From assembly GCF_021026375.1 (NCBI RefSeq), contig NZ_JAJNDB010000007.1, positions 310,001 to 374,000 on the forward strand: a DNA stretch of 64,000 nucleotides, read 5' to 3'. This document shows, one piece after another, positions 1 to 9,405 of the stretch. The notes below the pieces were generated by a model. The model was given only the letters and a program-made list of their open reading frames with translations, made no database searches and had not been told where the DNA came from. The translations under genes were made by a program, and so were the position numbers. Source of the DNA: Actinomycetospora endophytica (GTDB taxonomy: Bacteria > Actinomycetota > Actinomycetes > Mycobacteriales > Pseudonocardiaceae). Position 1 is the first letter of the stretch. Every line of letters begins with the position of its first letter.

Positions 1-1
1 C

Positions 2-2263
2 GGCGACCCGTCGGCCGACGACCGCCGGACTCCTCCGCCCGCGGAAGCGACGACGGCACGGACGACGACGCCCGACCCGTCACCGGACGTCCCGGCCGAG
101 GGCAGCCCGGCGACGGCCACCGAGGGACGGGGCTCAGCGGTCGGCGGGGCGGAGGGCTCGTCGACGACGGTGGCCGATGGTCAGGACTCCACGGCTGGTC
201 CGGCGGCGGCTGCCGGCGCGGCCGCGGTGGGTGCGGCGGCCGTCGGAGCGGCGATCGCCTCGTCGCGGACGTCGCCGAAGGACGAGACGGCGCCGACCGA
301 GCGGGACGCCGCGTCCAGGGCTCCGTCGCCGGTCAAGCGCTCCGGTCCGTCGGCGCCTCGACGCGAGGACGCGGCGGGCGCGCCCACCGAACCGGACACC
401 GTGCGCACCGGGACACCTGCGGTGCAGCCTCCGGGCTCGCCGAGCGAGGCGAGGTCCGAGGATGATGGCGCAACCGAGTCATCGCGACTCGGTTCCGCAC
501 CAGGACTTCCGACCACGGCGGAGAAGCCGGCGCGCTCGAACGGGGTGTCGGCGAGCAGCGCACCCCCGGCCGAGCGGCGCGGCAAGTCGCCCGAACCGCC
601 GACGCCCACCGAGCCGGACACCGTGCGCTCCGGGACACCTGCGGTGCAGCCTTCGGGCTCGCCGAGCGAGGCGAGGTCCGAGGGTGATGGCGCAACCGAG
701 TCATCGCGACTCGGTTCCGCACCAGGACTTCCGACCACGGCGGAGAAGACCGGCCGCGCGAACGGCACCGGGGCGGCGGTCGCGGGCGCCGCTGCGGCCG
801 GCGTGGGTGCGGCCGCAGCGGCGAAGACCACGGCTCCGACGGCATCGGCACCGACCGAGCCGACGACGCGGAACGGGCAGTGGCCGGACCGCGCGAAGAC
901 CGCGTCCCTGCGCCCCTCGACCGCATCCGCCCCGCCGGGGAAGGAGAAGAAGTCCCGGCGCTACGTCGAGCTCACGACAGGTGCCGCCGCGGCGACGGGG
1001 GCCGTGGCGGCGGCGCCGGAGAAGGAGCGGACGAGATCGCCGGCGGGAGTTTCCACCCGGACCCGCGCCGGCGAGGACACCACCTCCACCACCGCGAAGG
1101 TCGCCGAGCCGGCCGAGGCGGAGCGCACCGACACCATCGTCCCGGTCACCGATCCTGCGGAGGCGGAGCGGACGGACACGATCGTCCCGGTCGCGGACCC
1201 TGCGGAGGCGGAGCGGACGGACAGGATCGTCCCGGTCGCCGACCCGGAGACCGACCCCGAGGCCGCACCGGAGACGCCGCCGCGGCCCGGGATCGTGCGG
1301 GACCGGCGCCGTCGTCGTCGGGTGCTCTTCGCGTTCCTGCTGGCGGCGTTCATCCTGGCGGTGTTCCTGGGGCTGGTCGCGCTGATCTCCGACCACGCCG
1401 CATCGTCGGCGCCGCCTCCCCGCGCGGCGGCGACCCCGGCGATCACCGTCCCGGCCGCTCCACCCACGCCACCACCGATCCCGCAGCTGCCCCGGGGTGG
1501 CACGACGATCTTCCCGAACTACCGGGTCGTCGCCTACTACGGCACCGCGGACTCGGACCGGCTCGGCGTCCTCGGGGCGGGCACCCCCGAGCAGGCGGCG
1601 ACGAAGCTCGAGCAGGCGGCGGCGCCGTTCGCGTCCGCCGGGCGCACGGTGCAGCCGGCGATGGAGCTGATCGTCGGGGTCGCGGACGGGGGCCCCGGCC
1701 CGGACGGCGACTACCACCACGACATCGACCAGAACGCCGCCCGCCAGTACCTCGCGGCGGCACGGGCGCACAAGCAGCTGATGATCATCGACATCCAGCC
1801 CGGGCGCACCGACTTCATGACCGCGGTCCGGCCGTGGGCGGATCTGCTCAAGGAGCCGGACGTCAGCCTCGCGCTCGACCCGGAGTGGCGGATGCCGCCG
1901 GGGCAGGTGCCGGGCCAGCAGATCGGCACCGTGTCCGCCGACGAGATCAACCAGGTCTCGACGTGGCTCGCGGGCATGGTCGCGGCCGACAACCTCCCGC
2001 AGAAGCTGTTCGTGGTGCACCAGTTCACCTCGAACATGATCACCAACCCGGAGCGCCTGGCGACGCCGCCGCAGCTCGCCGTCGTGCAGCACATCGACGG
2101 TTTCGGCGCCCCTCCGAACAAGCTCGGCAAGTACAAGGACCTCCAGCGACCGGCGCAGATGCACCTGGGCTTCAAGCTCTTCTACACCCAGGACACCCCG
2201 ATGCTCTCCCCGCAGCAGGCGCTCGCGCTGGCCCCCGCGCCGGACCTCGTCACCTACCATTAG
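2..2263 (+). CDS. Large repeat-rich single-pass membrane protein, 5' end outside window
   Basis: The reading frame is open from base 2 with no stop, so the true start lies upstream; a GTG at 170 is only an internal candidate. The first two thirds are low-complexity Ala/Pro/Thr/Glu-rich sequence with two internal repeats (one 145-bp pair, one 45-bp triplet). An Arg-rich stretch and a hydrophobic segment (about 1318-1392) form a single membrane anchor with the long N-terminal part probably cytoplasmic. A compact C-terminal domain of about 255 residues (from about 1495) follows, with motifs such as 'LDPEWRM' and 'FYTQDTP' that look like a TIM-barrel-like exported domain known from actinobacterial hypotheticals. 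Function is unknown. Confidence is high for coding and topology, low for the role. Confidence 0.8.
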   Translation, partial: GDPSADDRRTPPPAEATTARTTTPDPSPDVPAEGSPATATEGRGSAVGGAEGSSTTVADGQDSTAGPAAAAGAAAVGAAAVGAAIASSRTSPKDETAPTERDAASRAPSPVKRSGPSAPRREDAAGAPTEPDTVRTGTPAVQPPGSPSEARSEDDGATESSRLGSAPGLPTTAEKPARSNGVSASSAPPAERRGKSPEPPTPTEPDTVRSGTPAVQPSGSPSEARSEGDGATESSRLGSAPGLPTTAEKTGRANGTGAAVAGAAAAGVGAAAAAKTTAPTASAPTEPTTRNGQWPDRAKTASLRPSTASAPPGKEKKSRRYVELTTGAAAATGAVAAAPEKERTRSPAGVSTRTRAGEDTTSTTAKVAEPAEAERTDTIVPVTDPAEAERTDTIVPVADPAEAERTDRIVPVADPETDPEAAPETPPRPGIVRDRRRRRRVLFAFLLAAFILAVFLGLVALISDHAASSAPPPRAAATPAITVPAAPPTPPPIPQLPRGGTTIFPNYRVVAYYGTADSDRLGVLGAGTPEQAATKLEQAAAPFASAGRTVQPAMELIVGVADGGPGPDGDYHHDIDQNAARQYLAAARAHKQLMIIDIQPGRTDFMTAVRPWADLLKEPDVSLALDPEWRMPPGQVPGQQIGTVSADEINQVSTWLAGMVAADNLPQKLFVVHQFTSNMITNPERLATPPQLAVVQHIDGFGAPPNKLGKYKDLQRPAQMHLGFKLFYTQDTPMLSPQQALALAPAPDLVTYH
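382..748 (+). repeat. 145-bp direct repeat pair inside the repeat-rich gene
   Basis: Two nearly identical copies lie at 382-526 and 604-748, 222 bp apart, both in the same frame, coding for 'PTEPDTVR' through 'LPTTAEK'. Only a handful of bases differ, so the duplication is recent or homogenised. It lies in the disordered cytoplasmic part of the protein. Confidence 0.9.
1115..1249 (+). repeat. Three tandem 45-bp (15-residue) units
   Basis: Three consecutive 45-bp units at 1115, 1160 and 1205 encode variants of 'EAERTDTIVPVADPA'. They sit just before the membrane anchor and probably form an extended linker of variable length. Confidence 0.9.
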
Positions 2264-2328
2264 CCGCGGTCGCGACGGCCCCGTCCGCCGGGTGCGGGCC
2301 GCGCGGAAACGGGTTCGTGCACCGTCGC

Positions 2329-2334
2329 TAGGCT
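2329..2334 (+). promoter_or_regulatory. -10 hexamer of proS (leaderless)
   Basis: TAGGCT ends six bases before the proS ATG at 2341, so transcription would start at or next to the start codon. No Shine-Dalgarno sequence is visible. Confidence 0.5.
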
Positions 2335-2340
2335 CGGGAC

Positions 2341-4092
2341 ATGGCACGAGGCGTCACCCGCATGTCCGATCTGTTCCTGCGCACCCTGCGCGAGGATCCG
2401 GCCGACGCCGAGGTGCCCAGCCACCGGCTGCTGGTGCGGGCGGGCTACGTGCGCCGGGTGGCGCCCGGGATCTACTCCTGGCTGCCGCTGGGCATGCGGG
2501 TGCTGCGCAACATCGAGCGCATCGTCCGCGAGGAGATGGACGCGATCGGCGGCCAGGAGGTGCACTTCCCGGCCCTGCTGCCCAAGGAGCCCTACGAGGC
2601 CACCGGTCGCTGGACCGAGTACGGCGACGCGCTCTTCCGCCTCAAGGACCGCAAGAAGGCGGACTACCTCCTCGGGCCCACGCACGAGGAACTGTTCACG
2701 CTGATGGTGAAGGGGGAGACGTCGTCGTACCGGGACTTCCCGGTGACGCTCTACCAGATCCAGACCAAGTACCGGGACGAGGAGCGGCCGCGCGCGGGCA
2801 TCCTGCGCGGGCGCGAGTTCGTCATGAAGGACTCGTACTCGTTCGATCTCTCGGACGAGGGGCTGGCCGAGTCCTACGCGGCGCACCGCCTCGCCTACCA
2901 GCGGCTGTTCTCGCGGCTCGGCCTGGACGTCCAGATCGTCTCGGCGATGTCCGGGGCGATGGGCGGTTCGGCGTCGGAGGAGTTCCTCGCGCCGTGCGAG
3001 ACCGGCGAGGACACCTACGTGCGGTGCCTGGAGTCGGGCTACGCGGCGAACGTCGAGGCGGTGACGACGCCCGCGCCGCCGGAGCAGTCGATCGCCGACA
3101 AGCCCGAGGCCGTCGTCTACGACACCCCGGACACCCCGACGATCGACACGCTCGTCGCGCACGTGAACACGCTCGGCCTCGGCCGGCGGTTCACCGCGGC
3201 GGACACGCTCAAGAACGTCATGGTGAAGACGAAGCTGCCCGGGAAGACCGAGTGGACGCTGCTCGGCGTCGGGGTGCCCGGCGACCGCGAGGTCGACATG
3301 AAGCGCCTCGAGGCCGCCGTCTCACCCGCCGAGGTCGCCCTGCTCGAGGACGCCGACTTCGCGGCCAACCCGTTCCTGACCAAGGGCTACATCGGTCCGG
3401 TGGGCCTCGCGAAGAACGGCGTGCGCTACCTCGTCGACCCCCGCATCGTCACCGGGACCGCCTGGGTGACCGGCGCGGACGAGCCCGGCCGCCACGTCGT
3501 CGACCTCGTCGCGGGCCGCGACTTCACCCCCGACGGCACCATCGAGGCCGCCGACGTCCGGGCCGGCGACCCGTCGCCCGACGGGGCCGGCCCGCTCGTC
3601 GCCGCCCGCGGCATCGAGATGGGCCACATCTTCCAGCTCGGCCGCAAGTACGCCGAAGCGCTCGGCCTGACCGCGCTCGGGTCGGACGGCAAGCCGGTGA
3701 CGGTGACCATGGGCTCGTACGGGGTCGGGGTCTCCCGCGCGGTCGCCGCGATCTGCGAGCAGCACGCCGACGGCAAGGGCCTGGTCTGGCCCCGCGAGGT
3801 CGCGCCGTTCGAGGTCCACCTGGTGATCGCCGGCAAGGACGCCGCGCAGAGCGAGGCCGCCGAGACGATCGCGGCCGGGCTCGCCGAGGCGGGCCTCGAG
3901 GTGCTCCTCGACGACCGCAAGGCCTCGCCCGGGGTCAAGTTCGCGGACGCCGAGCTCATCGGCGTCCCGACCTCGATCACCGTCGGGCGGGGCCTCGCGA
4001 ACGGCGTCGTCGAGGTCACCGAGCGGGCGACCGGCGAGCGCCGCGAGGTGCCGGTCGACGAGGTGGTCGCGGCGCTGACCGGCGGGTCCTGA
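2341..4092 (+). CDS. proS: Prolyl-tRNA synthetase
   Basis: This cytosolic class II aminoacyl-tRNA synthetase charges tRNA-Pro with proline. The 583-residue length is the bacterial type with an editing (INS) domain between motifs 2 and 3. Visible landmarks are the motif 2 region '[17 protein letters not shown]' (about residues 140-156), the editing domain in the middle (about 225-410) and motif 3 '[10 protein letters not shown]' (about 457). The start at 2341 is chosen because a -10 hexamer lies six bases upstream; an internal ATG at 2362 is possible. The stop codon directly abuts that of the convergent MFS gene, leaving no intergenic base. In M. tuberculosis proS (Rv2845c) also lies close to rimP-nusA. 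Confidence 0.97.
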   Translation: MARGVTRMSDLFLRTLREDPADAEVPSHRLLVRAGYVRRVAPGIYSWLPLGMRVLRNIERIVREEMDAIGGQEVHFPALLPKEPYEATGRWTEYGDALFRLKDRKKADYLLGPTHEELFTLMVKGETSSYRDFPVTLYQIQTKYRDEERPRAGILRGREFVMKDSYSFDLSDEGLAESYAAHRLAYQRLFSRLGLDVQIVSAMSGAMGGSASEEFLAPCETGEDTYVRCLESGYAANVEAVTTPAPPEQSIADKPEAVVYDTPDTPTIDTLVAHVNTLGLGRRFTAADTLKNVMVKTKLPGKTEWTLLGVGVPGDREVDMKRLEAAVSPAEVALLEDADFAANPFLTKGYIGPVGLAKNGVRYLVDPRIVTGTAWVTGADEPGRHVVDLVAGRDFTPDGTIEAADVRAGDPSPDGAGPLVAARGIEMGHIFQLGRKYAEALGLTALGSDGKPVTVTMGSYGVGVSRAVAAICEQHADGKGLVWPREVAPFEVHLVIAGKDAAQSEAAETIAAGLAEAGLEVLLDDRKASPGVKFADAELIGVPTSITVGRGLANGVVEVTERATGERREVPVDEVVAALTGGS

Positions 4093-5325
4093 TCACGCCC
4101 GGCGGCGGCGCTCCATCCCGACGCTGACCGCGAACACCACGAGCCCGACGACCGGCAGCACCGCACCGATCGCGGCCGGCGCGTCGTAGCCCAGCCCCGC
4201 GGCCAGGACCGCTCCGCCGAGCGCGGCGCCCAGGGCGTTCGCGACGTTGAACGCGGAGTGGAAGCTCGCCGCCGCGAGCGACGGCCCCTCCGCGGCGAAG
4301 TCGATCAGCCGGCCCATCAGCGCCGGCCCGGCGGACATCCCGACGAAGCCCAGCGCGAACAGCCCGATCGTCGCCGAGACCACGTGGTGGGCGCCGGACA
4401 CGAAGCCGACGAGCACCGCCGAGTAGACGATGAGCGCCACCGCGATCGTCACCCGCGGGGCGCGCTCCGCGAAGCGCCCACCGGCGATGTTGCCGATCGT
4501 CATGCCGACGCCGAGCGCGCCGAGCAGCAGCGGCACCAGCGTCGTCGAGACCCCGGCCTGGGTGGTGAGGATCGGGCTGATGTAGCTGTAGACCGCGAAC
4601 AACCCGCCGAAGCCCGCGGCGATGACGCCGAGAGTCAGCCAGACCTGCGGGCGGGTGAGCGCGGTGAGCTCGCCGCGCAGGCTGCCGCCGCGGTCGCCGG
4701 CCGGACTGGGTACGAGCGTCGTCACGGCCAGCACGGTGATCAGCGCGATAGCGGTGACGGCGACGTAGGCGCTGCGCCAGCCGAAGGTGTCGCCCAGCCA
4801 CGTGGCCGCGGGGACGCCGACGATGTTCGCGACGGTCAGCCCGAGCATCACGGTGGCCAGTGCGCGGGCGCGCTTCTCCGGCGGGACCAGCGCGGAGCCG
4901 AGCACCGCCGCGGTGCCGAAGTAGGCCCCGTGGGGCAGGCCGGCGAGGAAGCGCAGACCCACGAACGGCAGGAACGCCGGCGCGAGCGCCGAGAGCGCGT
5001 TGAAGACGACGAGCATGACGGCGAGCGCGACCACCAGCCGCTTGCGGGGCCAGCGCGCGCCCACGAGCGCGATCAGCGGCGCGCCGACGACGACGCCGAG
5101 CGCGTAGGCGCTGATCGCCGCACCCGCCGTCGGGACGGAGACCCCGAGGTCGGACGCGAAGCCGGGCAGCACGCCCATGCTCGCGAACTCGGTGGTGCCG
5201 ATCGCGAGCCCGCCGAGCGAGAGCGCGGCCAGGCTGACCCCGGCGGGGACGCGCCCGCCGAGCGGCGTGCGGGTGGTCGTCGACCCCGACGTGCTCGTCG
5301 TGGGGGACTCGACGGATGTGCTCAC
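4093..5325 (-). CDS. MFS transporter, DHA1 family (AraJ/Cmx-like)
   Basis: A 410-residue 12-TM major facilitator of the drug:H+ antiporter-1 type resembling sugar-efflux/chloramphenicol-efflux proteins. The N-terminal Thr/Ser-rich tail (about 25 residues) precedes TM1; 'GTTEFASMGVLP' in TM1 and 'RFLAGLPHGAYFGTA' around TM4 are typical of this subfamily. The start is a GTG preceded at eight bases by GGAGG on the minus strand. The gene ends against proS and is followed 34 bp upstream by the HAD gene on the same strand, so the two may be co-transcribed. The substrate cannot be told from sequence. Confidence 0.9.
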   Translation of the reverse strand: MSTSVESPTTSTSGSTTTRTPLGGRVPAGVSLAALSLGGLAIGTTEFASMGVLPGFASDLGVSVPTAGAAISAYALGVVVGAPLIALVGARWPRKRLVVALAVMLVVFNALSALAPAFLPFVGLRFLAGLPHGAYFGTAAVLGSALVPPEKRARALATVMLGLTVANIVGVPAATWLGDTFGWRSAYVAVTAIALITVLAVTTLVPSPAGDRGGSLRGELTALTRPQVWLTLGVIAAGFGGLFAVYSYISPILTTQAGVSTTLVPLLLGALGVGMTIGNIAGGRFAERAPRVTIAVALIVYSAVLVGFVSGAHHVVSATIGLFALGFVGMSAGPALMGRLIDFAAEGPSLAAASFHSAFNVANALGAALGGAVLAAGLGYDAPAAIGAVLPVVGLVVFAVSVGMERRRRA

Positions 5326-5359
5326 TGCAGGGGCCTCCGGGGGCAGGCTCGAGAGGGGG

Positions 5360-5980
5360 TCAGAACAGGTCGGTGAGGGCGGCGAGGGGAACGTCGGCGG
5401 TGATGCCCTTGAGGCCGGCGACCGTGGCTCCGGCCGCGCGGCCGGCGGCGGCGCCGGTCGGGGTGTCCTCGACGACGAGGCAGTCGCCCGGGTCGACGCC
5501 GAGGCGGGCGGCGGCGAGGCGGTAGCCCTCGGGATCCGGCTTGCCCGCGACGACGGCGCCGCGGTCGATCACCACCGAGGCGTGGATGCCCGCGGCGCCC
5601 AGCCGGATCGCGGCCAGCCGGGCGTCCGCGCTGGTCACGACGGCCCACGGGCGGCCGGTGCGGTCGAGCTCGGCGACGAGCGCGAGGGCGCCCGGCGTGG
5701 CGACGACGCCGTCGAGGTCGTGGTACTCGCGCTCGAGCTGGGCCTGTGCGGCCGCCTCGACCGCGGCCGCGTCGAGGTCGGGGCGCATCCGGGCGACGGT
5801 GTCCGCGGCGGGATGGCCCGGCATCACGGCGATCACCTGCTCGGCGTCGACGCCGTACTCCCGCGCCCACGTCCGCCAGGACCGCTCGACGGCGCCGTCC
5901 GAATCCACCAGGGTGCCGTCCATGTCGAACAGCACCGCGGCGAACGCCTCGACCGTGGGGCGATCGCTCGTGCGGGTCAT
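5360..5980 (-). CDS. HAD-superfamily sugar-phosphatase-like hydrolase
   Basis: A 206-residue cytosolic HAD phosphatase. Motif I is 'FDMDGTLVDSDG' (around residues 17-28), motif II is near 'VVTSAD', motif III Lys is in 'KPDPEGY' and motif IV is 'VEDTPTGAAAG'; a helical cap is inserted after motif I, as in beta-phosphoglucomutase/YfbT-type sugar phosphatases. The ATG at 5980 is chosen because of a GGGGAGGGG ribosome-binding site; a longer frame to 6139 would run into the divergent ROK regulator. Divergence from a ROK regulator, a family that often senses sugars, fits a role in sugar-phosphate turnover, but the substrate is not known. Confidence 0.88.
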   Translation of the reverse strand: MTRTSDRPTVEAFAAVLFDMDGTLVDSDGAVERSWRTWAREYGVDAEQVIAVMPGHPAADTVARMRPDLDAAAVEAAAQAQLEREYHDLDGVVATPGALALVAELDRTGRPWAVVTSADARLAAIRLGAAGIHASVVIDRGAVVAGKPDPEGYRLAAARLGVDPGDCLVVEDTPTGAAAGRAAGATVAGLKGITADVPLAALTDLF

Positions 5981-6018
5981 GGCCGGTCCCCTCCCCACGC
6001 TTTTCCTCGCCATCCGAG

Positions 6019-6024
6019 CATAAT
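6019..6024 (+). promoter_or_regulatory. -10 hexamer of the ROK gene (leaderless)
   Basis: CATAAT lies six bases before the GTG at 6031, within the 50-bp divergent spacer between the HAD gene and the ROK gene. Confidence 0.45.
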
Positions 6025-6030
6025 GAGGAC

Positions 6031-7287
6031 GTGGGCATCGTGGGAAGCGGCGAGAGCAGCGAACGCTGTGAGCCGTATCGCGCCCGGGTCGACCGGTGGC
6101 GCACCAGCGCGAGTGTGCTCGACGAGGTCCGCCGCTCACCCGGGCTGACGCGCGTCGAGCTCGCGACGCGGCTGAACCTGTCCAGCGCGACCACGACCGA
6201 GACCGTCGCCCGCCTGCGCGAGTCCGGCTGGCTCTGTGAGGACCGCGCGCCGATCAGCGGGCGCGGCCGCCCGACGACGTGCCTGCGTCCGGCTCCGGAC
6301 GGCCCCCGCGTCCTCGCGCTCGACCTGCGCCACGAGGATTGGCGCCTCGCCGTCGCGGGTCTCGACGGGGTCCCGACGGTGCTGTGCTCCGGTCGGCGCG
6401 GCGACGACCTCACCGAGCAGCTGCGTCGCGCGATCGGCGCCGCCGCTCCCGCAGCTCCCGGGACGAACGACTCGTTCGTGGCGTCTACGGGCACGAACGA
6501 GTCGTTCGTCCCGAACGGGAGCGGTGGACGACCACCCCTCGCGCTCGGCCTCGCCGTCCCCGCGCCGCTGTCCGACGACGTGTTCGTCCGCGCCACCGAG
6601 CTCGACTGGGCCCCGATCGCCGCCGATCTCGTCGCCGGCCCGGACCACCCCGAGATCCCCGTGCTGCCCGGCAACGACGCGACCCTGGCCGGGCTCGCCG
6701 AGGCCCGCACCGGCGCGGCCGTCGGGGCGGGGACGGCGCTGTCGCTGACGGTGGAGGTCGGGATCGGCGGGACGTTGCTCCTCGACGGACGCCCGCAGCT
6801 CGGCGCGCACGGGGCCGCGGGGGAGTTCGGGCACCTGCCGTTCGGCGACCCGGCGATCCCCTGCGCGTGCGGGGCCTGGGGCTGCTGGGCGCCGGAGCTC
6901 GACGGCCGGGCGCTCGCCCGCCACCTCGGCGTCGACCCGCCCGCCGACCCCCGCACCTTCGCCACCGAGATCCTCGACCGGGCGGACGCCGGCGACGAGG
7001 CTGCGCTGGCCGCTGTCGCTCGCGTCGCCGCGGCGCTCGGCCGGGGGGTGGCCGGGCTGGTGAACGCGCACGACCCGGAGGTCGTCGTCCTCGGCGGCCT
7101 CGCCCCGCGGCTGCGCGGCCCGGCGTTCGACGAGGCCTACGAGCGCGGCCTCATGGCGTTCCGCCGGGCCGACCCGACCCCGGTCCTCGACGGCGTCCAC
7201 GGCGACGACGCGCCGCTCGACGGTGCGGTCGCGCTCGCCCTCGACGACGTGACGAGCGCGGAGGGACTGGCGCGCGCCATCGGCTGA
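6031..7287 (+). CDS. ROK-family transcriptional regulator
   Basis: A 418-residue protein with an N-terminal winged helix (about residues 25-80, 'LTRVELATRLNLSSATTTET') and a C-terminal ROK (repressor/ORF/kinase) sugar-binding fold. The zinc motif is recognisable as 'CACGAWGCW' (about 275-283), and the ROK core 'VEVGIGGTLLLDG' precedes it. These proteins usually repress sugar uptake or catabolic genes and respond to a sugar ligand; here the divergent neighbour is a HAD phosphatase. The start is a GTG with a -10 hexamer six bases upstream; upstream in-frame codons overlap the HAD gene. An unusual insertion of about 18 residues ('GTNDSFV...GTNESFV', around 6460-6512) is encoded by a perfect inverted repeat. 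Confidence 0.87.
   Translation: MGIVGSGESSERCEPYRARVDRWRTSASVLDEVRRSPGLTRVELATRLNLSSATTTETVARLRESGWLCEDRAPISGRGRPTTCLRPAPDGPRVLALDLRHEDWRLAVAGLDGVPTVLCSGRRGDDLTEQLRRAIGAAAPAAPGTNDSFVASTGTNESFVPNGSGGRPPLALGLAVPAPLSDDVFVRATELDWAPIAADLVAGPDHPEIPVLPGNDATLAGLAEARTGAAVGAGTALSLTVEVGIGGTLLLDGRPQLGAHGAAGEFGHLPFGDPAIPCACGAWGCWAPELDGRALARHLGVDPPADPRTFATEILDRADAGDEAALAAVARVAAALGRGVAGLVNAHDPEVVVLGGLAPRLRGPAFDEAYERGLMAFRRADPTPVLDGVHGDDAPLDGAVALALDDVTSAEGLARAIG
6460..6512. repeat. Perfect 20-bp inverted repeat inside the ROK coding sequence
   Basis: Arms GGGACGAACGACTCGTTCGT (6460-6479) and its exact reverse complement (6493-6512) flank a 13-bp loop. Each arm itself contains the near-palindrome ACGAACGASTCGTTCGT, a motif closely matching the arms of the intergenic palindrome at 42073-42120. 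The repeat keeps the frame open. Confidence 0.9.
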
Positions 7288-7329
7288 CAAGCTGAGCCAT
7301 GCGCGCCACGCCCCAACCTGGGCCCGTCA

Positions 7330-7468
7330 TGATCATCAGCACGCGACGCAGGTCGTTCCGGCTTGCGGGATGGTGCCCACCGTGGATGGGGCCGTCGACC
7401 CCCACATGATCACGAGTACCTCAGCCAGGCCCACGTCGCTCTAGACATGCGCCATGTGCTGATGATCA
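7330..7468. repeat. Intergenic inverted repeat (13-bp arms, 113-bp loop)
   Basis: TGATCATCAGCAC at 7330-7342 is matched exactly by its reverse complement at 7456-7468. The 261-bp spacer between the ROK gene and the Fis-type regulator contains no convincing gene; the long open frame through it is most likely non-coding. It may be a degenerate repeat element or a folded 5' region. Confidence 0.6.
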
Positions 7469-7548
7469 ACAGTTCGGGGCCGGGGCGCCCGCTCGGCGTA
7501 GCCACCTGGCGGTGGTGCCGGACCGCACGTCCGGCCTACCGTCGCTGC

Positions 7549-9405
7549 GTGGTGCGCGAGCGGGATCTCGACGCCGCGCGCGCTCGCTTCCTGCGCGGCG
7601 GCCGGTCGGCGCTCGTGCCCGACGAGGTGCGGGCCGAGGTGCTCGCGTCGTGGGAGCGCAGCGGCGGGGTCGACGGCGGCCCGGCGCCCTTCGTCGGCCA
7701 CCACGACGGCGGCCCGCTGCTCGCCGCGGCCGACGCCGTGCTGGGCGCCTTCGTCACCGACAACCCCGACGCCGGGTGCTCGGTCGGCCTGGTCTCCGAC
7801 GACGGCACGCTGCGCATCCGCCACGACACCGCCACCGCGCCCGTCGAACTGCTCGACGCCGCCTGGTGGGTCCCGGGCCACCGCCACGACGAGCGCTCGG
7901 TCGGGACGACCGCCGCTGCGCTCACCCGGCAGACCCGTCGGGCGGTGCTCGTCGAGGGCCCCGAGCACCTCCATCCGGCGCTGCGGGTCCTGCGCGACGC
8001 CGCCGCGCCGGTGACGCGCGGGCCGCACCGGGCCGCCGTCGTCGTCGTGACCCATGCCGCCGAGCAGGGCGGGACGCCGCTGGCGCTGGCCCGGACGCTC
8101 GCCCGGGGCGTGACCGAGCACGACGAGCGGGCACGGCAGCGGCGGGTGCTGGCGATGCACGACGCGACGGCGGCTCTGCGCGCCGACGGCGTGCCGTGGG
8201 TGCTGGCCGCGGGGGGTGACGACCTCTGGGTCGGCCGCGGGGTGCAGGCGCTGCCGCCGCCCGACCAGCAGTCGCTGCACGACCTGCTCACCGCCAGCGT
8301 GCTCCTCGACGAGACCGGCGCGGCCCGCCACCTGGACCTGCCGTCGGGACTGTGCGCGGAGGTCCGCATCCGCGAGGTCGTGGGCGAGGCGGGGGAGGTC
8401 GTCGGTGCGGTCCTGGGCGGGACGCCGGTCGAGACGCACGTCGGGGCCGGTCAGGGCTCGTCGGCGGCCCGGGAGGCCCGCCGTCGTCAGGGCTCGCACG
8501 TGGCGCCGACGGTCCGGCGGGACTTCGCCGCCGACCTGCACCGACGCCCGTCCCGGGAAGCCTCCGAGGAGGCGCGGCTGCGGGCGAACCAGGAGCTCTT
8601 CAGCCCCTACGTCCGGGCCCGCCGCGATGTCACCGCGACGCTCGCGCACCGTCGTCACCTGCTGTTGGTGGGAGAGACCGGGGTCGGGAAGCGGACGCTG
8701 GCCCGGGAGCGGTTCGGCCACCTGTTCCCGGCCGGCACGTCGACGGCGGTCGACTGCTCGGCGCTCGGGGAGCACGCGGGTCCCGACGACGACCGGCTCG
8801 TCGGCGAGGTCGGCGGTGAGGTCCACCTGGTGCTGCTCGACCAGGTCCACGCGCTCACCCCGCGCAGCGCCCGGCGTCTCGACGAGGCGCTGCGGCCGCA
8901 CACGGCGCTACCGGGTCGCGTGGTCGTCGTCGGGTGCCTCGACAGCGCGTCCGTCGACGCCGGCCGGCCCTACGGGCTGCTGCTGCGCCACTTCCACGAG
9001 ACCGTGCGGGTGCCGGCGCTGCGCCACCGGACCGACGAGCTCGCCGAGATCGCCCGGTCGGTGCTGCGCTCGACGAGCGGGGCGCGGTCGTTGCGGCTGT
9101 CGCACCAGGTGGTGCGGGTGCTCGAGGGCTACTCGTGGCCGGGCAACATCGCCGAGCTCGAGGACGTGCTGCGCTACGTGGTGGCGCGCAAGCCGGTCGG
9201 GGTGGTGCAGGCGCCCGACCTCCCGGCGTTCTGCTTCACCAGCGCCCCGCGGCTGACGATGCTCGAGACCGCCCAGGCCGACGCGATCATCCACGCGCTC
9301 TACGAGACCCGCGGGAACCGGTACAAGGCCGCCGCGCTGCTGGGCATCGCCCGGTCGTCGCTCTACCGCAAGATCGACGCGTTCGGGATCAGCTACATCG
9401 CGTAG
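7549..9405 (+). CDS. Fis-type (AcoR-like) transcriptional activator with degenerate AAA+ module
   Basis: About 618 residues in the layout of AcoR/MimR-type activators: an N-terminal GAF-like sensor region (about residues 40-190), a central AAA+ domain with Walker A 'GETGVGKRT' (about residue 376) and a weak Walker B 'VHLVLLDQV', and a C-terminal Fis-type HTH ending 'KAAALLGIARSSLYRKIDAF'. The GAFTGA loop that contacts sigma-54 is absent, in keeping with the lack of sigma-54 in actinobacteria. GTG at 7549 or 7552 is the best start. The gene lies upstream of a zinc alcohol dehydrogenase whose promoter region has two inverted repeats, so it probably activates that gene in response to a small organic inducer. 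The stop codon is the first triplet of a palindromic repeat. Confidence 0.85.
   Translation: MVRERDLDAARARFLRGGRSALVPDEVRAEVLASWERSGGVDGGPAPFVGHHDGGPLLAAADAVLGAFVTDNPDAGCSVGLVSDDGTLRIRHDTATAPVELLDAAWWVPGHRHDERSVGTTAAALTRQTRRAVLVEGPEHLHPALRVLRDAAAPVTRGPHRAAVVVVTHAAEQGGTPLALARTLARGVTEHDERARQRRVLAMHDATAALRADGVPWVLAAGGDDLWVGRGVQALPPPDQQSLHDLLTASVLLDETGAARHLDLPSGLCAEVRIREVVGEAGEVVGAVLGGTPVETHVGAGQGSSAAREARRRQGSHVAPTVRRDFAADLHRRPSREASEEARLRANQELFSPYVRARRDVTATLAHRRHLLLVGETGVGKRTLARERFGHLFPAGTSTAVDCSALGEHAGPDDDRLVGEVGGEVHLVLLDQVHALTPRSARRLDEALRPHTALPGRVVVVGCLDSASVDAGRPYGLLLRHFHETVRVPALRHRTDELAEIARSVLRSTSGARSLRLSHQVVRVLEGYSWPGNIAELEDVLRYVVARKPVGVVQAPDLPAFCFTSAPRLTMLETAQADAIIHALYETRGNRYKAAALLGIARSSLYRKIDAFGISYIA

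Noticed and set aside
701..2347. Long minus-strand frame opposite the first gene
   Set aside because: Arg-rich composition and mirror of the coding strand; such shadow frames are common at this GC content and no start or motif supports it.
7363..7548. Longer N-terminus of the Fis-type activator
   Set aside because: The added residues cover an intergenic inverted repeat and have no similarity to the family; GTG 7549/7552 fits better.
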